Shown: piece after piece, positions 1-5,049 of the stretch | How the letters are laid out: the number at the start of each line of letters is the position of its first letter | Position numbering within the stretch: the first letter of the stretch is position 1 | NCBI GenBank assembly: GCA_035699465.1 | Contig: DASSPT010000025.1 | Location: 1-6,518 of the forward strand | DNA: 6,518 bases | Source: JAICNR01 sp035699465 | GTDB lineage: Bacteria > Gemmatimonadota > Gemmatimonadetes > JACCXV01 > JAHWKZ01 | Direction: 5' to 3' | Program-made: the position numbers and the translations under genes | Notes under the pieces: model-generated | What the model was told of the DNA's origin: nothing | Database searches by the model: none | The model's input: only the letters and a program-made list of their open reading frames with translations

Positions 1-116
1 CCGCTCAAAACGGCTCAGATGCAAGGCGCGCGAGGAAGCCGTTCCGAGGCGTGGTCATTCCCACGCCGCAGGACCGGCGACGAAGCGGAACGAAGCAGAT
101 GAGCCGTTTTCAGCGG
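1..116. repeat. Palindromic repeat element (REPIN/MITE-like), possible operon terminator
   Basis: The two ends form a 17-bp inverted repeat: 1-17 pairs with 100-116 with one mismatch (6 against 111). Inside are further nested stems: 20-22 with 95-97, 38-45 with 71-78 (7 of 8 pairs), and 48-54 with 61-67 (7 of 7) closing a 6-nt loop at 55-60. The arms between the outer and middle stems (23-37 and 79-94) are purine-rich on the same strand and do not pair. The element contains no credible gene and ends 4 bp from the lptB stop codon. It resembles palindromic dispersed repeats that I recall from other bacterial genomes, but no search was run. Read on the minus strand it could fold into a long hairpin and end or stabilise the operon mRNA; it has only a TTTT within the distal arm and no classical U-tract after the stem. 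It may extend left of the window. The fold is certain from the bases; mobility and terminator function are inference. Confidence 0.75.
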
Positions 117-120
117 CCGA

Positions 121-930
121 CTAGAGTCGGAAGTCTTCGCCGAGATACAACCTGCGAGCCTCCGGGTCCGCGATCAGTGCGTCCGCCGGCCCGGACTTGA
201 GGATCCGCCCGTCGTACAGCAGGTACGCGCGGTCGGTGATGGACAGCGTCTCGCGGACGTTGTGGTCGGTGATGAGGATCCCGAGCCCCCGGTCCCGCAG
301 TGCCGACACGATCGACTGCAGATCGTCGACGGCGATCGGATCGACGCCGGCGAACGGCTCGTCGAGCAGCATGTAGCGGGGCTGGGTGACCAGCGCCCGG
401 GTGATCTCGAGCCGCCTCCGCTCGCCGCCCGAGAGCGCGTAGGCCTTGGTCTTACGGACCCGCCTCAGCCCCAGCTCGTCGAGCAGCGCCTCCAGACGGT
501 TCTTCCGCTCCTGCCGCGAATATGGGCAGGTCTCGAGGATGGCCCTGATGTTGTCCTCGACGGTGAGCTTGCGGAAAACCGAGGGCTCCTGGGACAGGTA
601 GCCGATTCCCATGCGCGCGCGCTTGTACATGGCCTTATGGGTGATCTCCTCGCTGTCGAGGAAGATCCTCCCCTGGGAATGCTTGATGAGGCCCACGATC
701 ATGTAGAAGGTGGTCGTCTTCCCGGCGCCGTTGGGGCCCAGCAGGCCCACGACCTCGCCGGGATGGACCTCCAGGGATACGTCGTCGACGACCCGACGCT
801 TGCCGTACCGTTTGACGAGATGCTCCGCGCGGAGGAGCGAATCCGGTCGGACCCGCAAGTCGGGCAACAGGGCCTCCGAGCCGTGCTCGACGGGGGTCGA
901 CGCGGGGGTGGCGCCGATGGCGTCGCTCAT
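121..930 (-). CDS. lptB: LPS export ABC transporter ATP-binding protein LptB
   Basis: This is the cytoplasmic ATPase that powers the LptB2FG transporter, which extracts LPS from the inner membrane. The 269-residue product has a complete ABC ATPase set: Walker A GPNGAGKT (65-72), Q-loop Gln114 in YLSQEPSVF, signature LSGGE (166-170), Walker B YMLLDE (186-191, Asp190 and Glu191) and H-loop His223 in ITDHNVRETL. The C-terminus YLGEDFRL is the hallmark ending of LptB. The family is usually about 240 residues; the extra length is an N-terminal extension of about 31 residues before the core begins at LLRAEHLVKRYG. The ATG overlaps the stop of the upstream gene as ATGA (930-927), which favours this start, although the GGAG at 938-935 is only 4 nt away. 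An in-frame TTG at codon 25 is a weaker alternative. It is the last gene of the operon visible here. LptF and LptG, its membrane partners, are not in the window. Confidence 0.96.
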   Translation of the reverse strand: MSDAIGATPASTPVEHGSEALLPDLRVRPDSLLRAEHLVKRYGKRRVVDDVSLEVHPGEVVGLLGPNGAGKTTTFYMIVGLIKHSQGRIFLDSEEITHKAMYKRARMGIGYLSQEPSVFRKLTVEDNIRAILETCPYSRQERKNRLEALLDELGLRRVRKTKAYALSGGERRRLEITRALVTQPRYMLLDEPFAGVDPIAVDDLQSIVSALRDRGLGILITDHNVRETLSITDRAYLLYDGRILKSGPADALIADPEARRLYLGEDFRL

Positions 931-2108
931 CGCGCTCCGCGCGCCGGCTGGTCCGGCGCCTTCCTGAGACGGCCCGGCGCGCCCGCCGCCAGGAGCGCCA
1001 TCTCGGGAAGCGGGATCGGTTCGCTCGGCCGCCGCTCCGGCCCGGCCTTGCGGACCTCTTCGCTCCGGTACACCCCGCGGTGACCGCCGCTCGCCACCAC
1101 GCGGCTCAGCGTGTCACCACGGAAGCTCAGCTCGAGCCTCTCCCCCAGCAGATAGTTGACGCTCCAGGTCTCGACGGGGCCCGGCACCGACTCCAGCGCG
1201 TAGTTGAGGCTCCGTGCCCGGCCCTGCGCCACCAACCACTCGATCACCCCAGCGTCGAACTCGATGAGCAGGCTGTCTCCCTCCAGGAACGAGTGCTCGC
1301 TCACGTGATTGAACGCCGCCGGGACCGCGGGAGGCAGCGAATCCGTCTTGTCGACGGCACGGGCCCCCCCCAGCGCAATCAGCGCGTCCAGCCGGTTATC
1401 CTCCAGCAGCACGTCGATCCGCTCGGCCGTCAGGTACGTCTCGCTGGTCTCCACCCGCGGCTCCTTTCGAAGCGCCACCCGGCTGACGCGCTCGTCGTAG
1501 TGGAGACTGTCGCCGACGGCCGTGATGTCCGTGCGCTCGATGAGCACGTGGCCGAGCCCGTCCATCTCCGTACCCGTCGAGTCGCTGTGGAACACCATCA
1601 GGTCCGCCCAGACGTGAAACGGGTCCTCCTGCGCGGTGGTGTCCTGGGGCAGGACGATCCCGTGCGGCCGCGGGTGCGCGGTGATCACGTCCCGCACGCG
1701 GTCGTACAACACGGTGTCCGCCGCCACCTGGGAGCCGCTCCGCCGGTCGATCACCTGGACGCTTCCGGTCGCCACGGCCTGGTCGGTGACCTCGTAATAC
1801 AACAGCCGGTCCGCGTAGATCTCCGTGGTCGCGTCCCAGAAGTGGACGTTGCCCTGGAAGTCCGCCACCTGGCTCAGCCGGAATATCGAGGCGCGGTCGC
1901 TCCGCATCTGGATCGGTCCCCGGTGCGCTCGCACCGCGCCTTCGAGGAAGTAGGTCAGCGAGTCGCCCTCGACGACCCTTCGCAGGACGTTCGCGTGGTC
2001 GATGACGACCGGCTGGTCGCCCGCCTGCGCGCGCAGCGTGCCCGCCGCGGCGCCGCACAGCCCGGCTGCTATCAGAGCGCTCACCAGGATTCTAGGGGGT
2101 CGCCGCAC
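927..2108 (-). CDS. lptA: LptA/OstA-like periplasmic LPS transport protein, enlarged
   Basis: This protein probably forms or extends the periplasmic bridge carrying LPS from LptC to the outer-membrane LptD. The 393-residue product has a Sec signal peptide: basic start MRRPPR, hydrophobic stretch at about 7-23, and an AQA cleavage site before Gly30. The mature part (about 35-345) is beta-rich and shows repeated OstA-type units of the pattern 'D...Y......A.a.G.V', for example around 66-118 (MRSDRASIF, FQGNVHFWD, YADRLLYYE), 128-150 and 168-250. It is about twice the length of E. coli LptA (185 residues), so it carries several OstA units, and it lacks the long beta-barrel domain of LptD. A proline- and arginine-rich tail follows residue 355. 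The start is GTG at 2108, overlapping lptC by 17 nt, with AGGAGG 12 nt upstream; the good signal peptide supports it. The family call is firm; the choice between an LptA equivalent and a specialised OstA paralogue is inferred from position between lptC and lptB. Confidence 0.82.
   Translation of the reverse strand: MRRPPRILVSALIAAGLCGAAAGTLRAQAGDQPVVIDHANVLRRVVEGDSLTYFLEGAVRAHRGPIQMRSDRASIFRLSQVADFQGNVHFWDATTEIYADRLLYYEVTDQAVATGSVQVIDRRSGSQVAADTVLYDRVRDVITAHPRPHGIVLPQDTTAQEDPFHVWADLMVFHSDSTGTEMDGLGHVLIERTDITAVGDSLHYDERVSRVALRKEPRVETSETYLTAERIDVLLEDNRLDALIALGGARAVDKTDSLPPAVPAAFNHVSEHSFLEGDSLLIEFDAGVIEWLVAQGRARSLNYALESVPGPVETWSVNYLLGERLELSFRGDTLSRVVASGGHRGVYRSEEVRKAGPERRPSEPIPLPEMALLAAGAPGRLRKAPDQPARGAR
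1364..1371 (-). repeat. G8 homopolymer in the lptA-like gene
   Basis: On the coding strand this is a run of eight G within the codons for Leu246-Gly247-Gly248-Ala249 of the LptA-like protein. The reading frame is intact as given. A one-base slip would shift the frame and remove the last third of the protein. Runs of this length can slip, but regulated phase variation is not shown; in a high-GC genome the run may be chance. Confidence 0.5.
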
Positions 2109-2688
2109 CGGTCGTGTCCGCCTCCTGCCGGCGCGGCTCCCGGCCGAGCTCCGGCTCCGACCGGATCACCGCCGAGCCGCCGCGGATCCGGATGTTGGTC
2201 AGCGCGGGATCGCTCTCCACTCCGCTCCCGCGGATGACGTTGCCGGCCTGGAATATCTCCGTGGGCTTGTCGCTGGTGACCAGGTTTCGCTGCGGATCGT
2301 AGTGCAGCTCCTCGGTGGTGATTCGCGAGCTGGACCCCCGCACCACCACGTTGCCGCGCGCGATCATGTCATCGCTGTGCTGGCTCATCTCGCCCTCGAG
2401 CGCGGTGAGCATCGACTGGAACGCTCCTCCATCGTCGAAGAACGAGACTTGAATCGTGTCCCCGTAGACCTTTCCCTCGTCGTTGTAGAAGTAGAGCTGC
2501 TCGGCGACGAGGACGGCCTTCTTGACGCCCTGGACCGTGACGACGTGCTCCCCGTTCTCGACGACCTGATCGGGAGATCCGAGCCCCGGGCGGCCGGCCG
2601 GCAGCTCCGCCGTCCCGGTTTGCGTGGGCTCATCCCCTCCGCACCCCAGGAAGCACGAGACCAGCGCGATGCCGGCGATACGCCGCAT
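2092..2688 (-). CDS. lptC: LptC-family LPS export protein, probable lipoprotein
   Basis: LptC sits at the periplasmic face of the inner membrane and passes LPS from LptB2FG to LptA. The 198-residue product fits the family length (191 in E. coli). It begins MRRIAGIALVSC and continues through FLGCGGDEP. Instead of a long membrane anchor it has a short hydrophobic stretch with two candidate lipidation cysteines, Cys12 (LVSC, the better lipobox by consensus but with a very short hydrophobic region) and Cys16 (FLGC, followed by GGDE). The body (about 45-175) has the beta-rich OstA-related pattern: EQLYFYNDEGKVYGDTI, a segment with ALEGEMSQHSDDMIARGNV, then TTEELHYDPQRNLVTSD. The start at 2688 is set by a TGATG overlap with the kdsD stop and by GGAG (2699-2696) 7 nt upstream. 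The frame is open further upstream, but that part lies antiparallel-free inside kdsD and is arginine-rich shadow. Position before the LptA-like gene and lptB strongly supports the call. Confidence 0.87.
   Translation of the reverse strand: MRRIAGIALVSCFLGCGGDEPTQTGTAELPAGRPGLGSPDQVVENGEHVVTVQGVKKAVLVAEQLYFYNDEGKVYGDTIQVSFFDDGGAFQSMLTALEGEMSQHSDDMIARGNVVVRGSSSRITTEELHYDPQRNLVTSDKPTEIFQAGNVIRGSGVESDPALTNIRIRGGSAVIRSEPELGREPRRQEADTTGAATP
2121..2126 (-). promoter_or_regulatory. Ribosome-binding site for the lptA-like gene
   Basis: AGGAGG on the minus strand lies inside the end of lptC, 12 nt before the GTG start at 2108. The spacing is longer than usual, but it is the strongest Shine-Dalgarno match near the start and supports GTG as the initiation codon rather than a codon further inside the signal peptide. 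Confidence 0.55.
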
Positions 2689-3662
2689 CAGACGACTCCG
2701 GCCCGCATGCAGTCGTGGAGGTGCACGATACCCTCCAGGTGCCCCTCGTCGTCCACCACCGGCATGGCCACGATGCCGTGGTTCTCCATCTGGTTGACGG
2801 CCGTCGCCGCGAGGGCATCGGCGATGATCGTCTTGGGGGCGCGCGACATGACCCGCTCCACCGGGATAGAAAAGACGCTGTCGGTCTCCTCCATGAGGCG
2901 CATGAGGTCTCCGTTCGTCACCACTCCCACCACACGCCCGGCCTCGTCCACGACCGGCACGGTGCCCCGCTTGTGCGCCATCTCTACGATCGCCTCCCGC
3001 ATCGTGGCGTCCCGCGCCACGCTGGGCACTCCCTCTCCCGTCACCATCACGTCCGCGACCGTGAGGAGGAGCCGCTTCCCGAGGCTCCCGGCCGGATGGA
3101 AGACGGCGAAATCCTCGGGTCGGAAGTCGCGCCGCGTCAGCAGCGCCATGGCCAGCGCGTCGCCCATCGCGAGCATCGCGGTCGAGGACGCGGTGGGCGT
3201 GAGATCGTGGGGACATGCCTCCTCGGCGATGGAGCAGTCGAGCACCACGTCCGCGCGGCGCGCGAGGGTCGACTGCGGCGCCCCGACGAGCGCGATGACG
3301 GGCAGGTCGAACCGCTTGAACACGCCCATGAGCTGGAGCAGCTCGCCGGTCTCACCGCTCTTGGACAGCGCGATCACCACGTCTCCCTTGAGCGCGAGTC
3401 CGGCATCCCCGTGCACTCCCTCGGCGGGATGGAGGTAGACGGACGGCGTGCCTGTGGAGGTCAGCGTGGCGGCGATCTTCCTCCCCACCAGACCGCTCTT
3501 CCCCATTCCGGTGACGATCGTCCGGCCGCGGCACAGGAAGAGCCTGTCCACGGCATCGACGAACGCGGGACCGATGCGCGACTCGAGCGAGCGGATCGAT
3601 TCGGCCTCGACGACCAGTGTCTCTCGCGCGCGCGCCAGCCACTCGGCCTGGGCGACCGTCAT
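2688..3662 (-). CDS. kdsD: D-arabinose-5-phosphate isomerase KdsD (SIS domain plus two CBS domains)
   Basis: This cytoplasmic enzyme converts D-ribulose-5-phosphate to D-arabinose-5-phosphate, the first step of Kdo synthesis. The product has 324 residues (328 in E. coli KdsD). The SIS sugar-isomerase domain (about 35-185) carries TGMGKSG (51-57, Lys55), HPAEGVHGDAG (78-88), SKSGET (100-105, Glu104), the EEACPHDLTPT segment (147-157) and FHPAGSLG (188-195, His189). These match the positions of the residues reported as essential in the E. coli enzyme (Lys59, Glu111, Glu152, His193). Two CBS domains follow at about 202-260 and 271-324. The ATG forms an ATGA overlap with the kdsC stop and has GGAGG (3674-3670) 7 nt upstream, so the start is well supported. 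The open frame extending further upstream is a shadow of kdsC. GutQ-type paralogues share this architecture, but the Kdo gene context decides for KdsD. Confidence 0.96.
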   Translation of the reverse strand: MTVAQAEWLARARETLVVEAESIRSLESRIGPAFVDAVDRLFLCRGRTIVTGMGKSGLVGRKIAATLTSTGTPSVYLHPAEGVHGDAGLALKGDVVIALSKSGETGELLQLMGVFKRFDLPVIALVGAPQSTLARRADVVLDCSIAEEACPHDLTPTASSTAMLAMGDALAMALLTRRDFRPEDFAVFHPAGSLGKRLLLTVADVMVTGEGVPSVARDATMREAIVEMAHKRGTVPVVDEAGRVVGVVTNGDLMRLMEETDSVFSIPVERVMSRAPKTIIADALAATAVNQMENHGIVAMPVVDDEGHLEGIVHLHDCMRAGVV

Positions 3663-4198
3663 TCCGCCGCCTCCGGGCCGGTCACCCGCTCGCGGTACGC
3701 GGCCAGCGCCTCGTCGAGGCGGCCCGCGCCCTCGAGGAGCCACTCGATCGCCTCGCGCACGGCGCCCTGGCCGCCCCGCCTCACCGTGACGTGGGACGCC
3801 TGCTGACGCACGTGGGGATCGGCACCGGCGGGCGCCACCGAAAGGCCGACGGCCTCGAAGACCGGCAGATCGATGTGATCGTCTCCCATATAGAGGACCT
3901 CTTCGAGCGCCAGCCCCTTGGTGTCCGCCCATTCGGCGACCCGGGCCGCCTTGTCGCGAACCCCCTGATACACTTCGCGAATGCCGAGTTCCTCGGCGCG
4001 GATCGTGGTAGCCCTCGATTCCCGCCCGCTGACGAGCGCCAGGTGGTAGCCGAGCATCCGGCACCAGACGATCGCCGTGCCGTCGAGGATCGAGAACAGC
4101 TTGCTCTCCTCGCCCGACGACGAGATGGCCACCGTCCCGTCGGTCAGGACTCCGTCGACGTCGAGCGCGATGCCCCGGATCCGCGCGCGAGCGCTCAT
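3659..4198 (-). CDS. kdsC: 3-deoxy-D-manno-octulosonate 8-phosphate phosphatase KdsC
   Basis: KdsC hydrolyses Kdo-8-phosphate to Kdo and phosphate in the cytoplasm. The 179-residue product (188 in E. coli) is a capless HAD phosphatase. Motif I is DVDGVLTDG with Asp13 as the expected nucleophile and Asp15 as the acid/base; motif II is Ser57 in LVSGRE; motif III is Lys83; motif IV is GDDHIDLPVF with Asp106 and Asp107 as Mg ligands. The second half also has the family pattern VGLSVAPAGADPHV and a GGQGAVRE stretch (142-149). The ATG at 4198 forms an ATGA overlap with the kdsA stop. No clear Shine-Dalgarno sequence precedes it, so translation is probably coupled to kdsA. An upstream in-frame start at 4279 would add 27 unconserved residues lying inside kdsA and is rejected. 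Neighbours kdsA and kdsD make its substrate, which supports KdsC rather than another HAD phosphatase. Confidence 0.95.
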   Translation of the reverse strand: MSARARIRGIALDVDGVLTDGTVAISSSGEESKLFSILDGTAIVWCRMLGYHLALVSGRESRATTIRAEELGIREVYQGVRDKAARVAEWADTKGLALEEVLYMGDDHIDLPVFEAVGLSVAPAGADPHVRQQASHVTVRRGGQGAVREAIEWLLEGAGRLDEALAAYRERVTGPEAAE

Positions 4199-5049
4199 GG
4201 ACGAATCGCCGGGCCGGCGCGCACGGCGTGCAACTCGCGGAGCTCGCGCATCAGGTTCTCGAAGTCCGACAGCGGCCACTGGCTGGCCGCGTCGCAGAGT
4301 GCGGTCTCGGGGGACGGATGGGTCTCCAGGAAGACCCCGTCGATCCCGGCGGCCGTGGCCGCGCGCGCGAGAAGCGCCACGTACTGACGCTCCCCACCCG
4401 AGACTCCCCCCGCGGCCGACGGCAGCTGGACCGAGTGGGTGGCATCGAAGACGACCGGATATCCGAGCTCGCGCAGCCGGCCCAGCGAGCGCATGTCCAC
4501 CACCAGGTTGTGGTACCCGAACGTCGTGCCGCGCTCGGTCACGATGACGCGGTCGTTGCCCGCCGCCGTGACCTTGTCGATCGCCTGCGCCATGTCGTCG
4601 GGCGCCAGGAACTGGCCCTTCTTCAGATTGACGACACGGCCCGTCTCGGCCGCCGCACGAATGAGAAACGTCTGTCGCGACAGGAAGGCCGGGATCTGGA
4701 GCACGTCGACGACGTCCGCGGCCGGCCCCACTTCCTCGATCGAGTGCACGTCGGTGAGGACCGGAAGCCCCGTCTCGCGCCGGACCTCGGCCAGGATCTC
4801 GAGCCCGGCCTCCAGCCCCGGGCCCGCGTACGAGCTTCCCGCCGTGCGGTTCGCCTTCAGATACGAGGACTTGAAAACGAGCGGCAGGCCGAGCCGGTCG
4901 GCGGCCTCCCGGAGCCCGCGCGCCGTGACGAGCGCCAGCTCGCGGCTCTCCAACACGTCCGGGCCCGCGATCGCGAAGAGCGTGCCATCGCCCAGCACGT
5001 GCGAACCGCAGGGAACGGGGTGCCGCGCCTTCTGCGCAGCCCCGGTCAA
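4195..5049 (-). CDS. kdsA: 3-deoxy-8-phosphooctulonate synthase KdsA, TTG start
   Basis: KdsA condenses arabinose-5-phosphate with phosphoenolpyruvate to give Kdo-8-phosphate. With the TTG start the product is 284 residues, the same length as E. coli KdsA. Family motifs in order: AGPDVLES (28-35), Lys60 and KANR (65-68), SYAGPGLE (73-80), NLKKGQF (141-147), TERGTTFGYHNLVVD (171-185), DATHSVQLP (202-210), LETHPSPETALCD (241-253). The GTTFGY, DATHSVQLP and CDAASQ segments look more like the metal-dependent class (Aquifex type) than the E. coli class. However, the position that is Cys in metal-dependent and Asn in metal-independent enzymes is Asp31. His205, Glu242 and Asp253 fit the other metal ligands. 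The TTG at 5049 overlaps the pyrG stop as TTGA, copying the ATGA junctions downstream. An ATG start at 5205 would add 52 arginine-rich residues inside pyrG and is rejected. Confidence 0.95.
   Translation of the reverse strand: MTGAAQKARHPVPCGSHVLGDGTLFAIAGPDVLESRELALVTARGLREAADRLGLPLVFKSSYLKANRTAGSSYAGPGLEAGLEILAEVRRETGLPVLTDVHSIEEVGPAADVVDVLQIPAFLSRQTFLIRAAAETGRVVNLKKGQFLAPDDMAQAIDKVTAAGNDRVIVTERGTTFGYHNLVVDMRSLGRLRELGYPVVFDATHSVQLPSAAGGVSGGERQYVALLARAATAAGIDGVFLETHPSPETALCDAASQWPLSDFENLMRELRELHAVRAGPAIRP

Noticed and set aside
262..1083. Long plus-strand open frame opposite lptB
   Set aside because: It is antisense to a gene with complete ABC motifs. Its composition is a low-complexity mirror of high-GC codons and no family is recognisable.
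2689..3216. Upstream extension of the lptC frame
   Set aside because: It lies inside kdsD in another frame and would destroy the lipoprotein leader. The TGATG overlap and GGAG point to the start at 2688.
1080..3438. Long overlapping plus-strand open frames (1080-2237 and 2002-3438) opposite the lpt genes and kdsD
   Set aside because: They are Arg/His/Pro-rich shadows of high-GC minus-strand codons. They cross several real gene boundaries and show no motifs.
3663..4064. Upstream extension of the kdsD frame
   Set aside because: It lies inside kdsC and is Gly/Arg-rich without conservation. The start at 3662 has an ATGA overlap and a good GGAGG.
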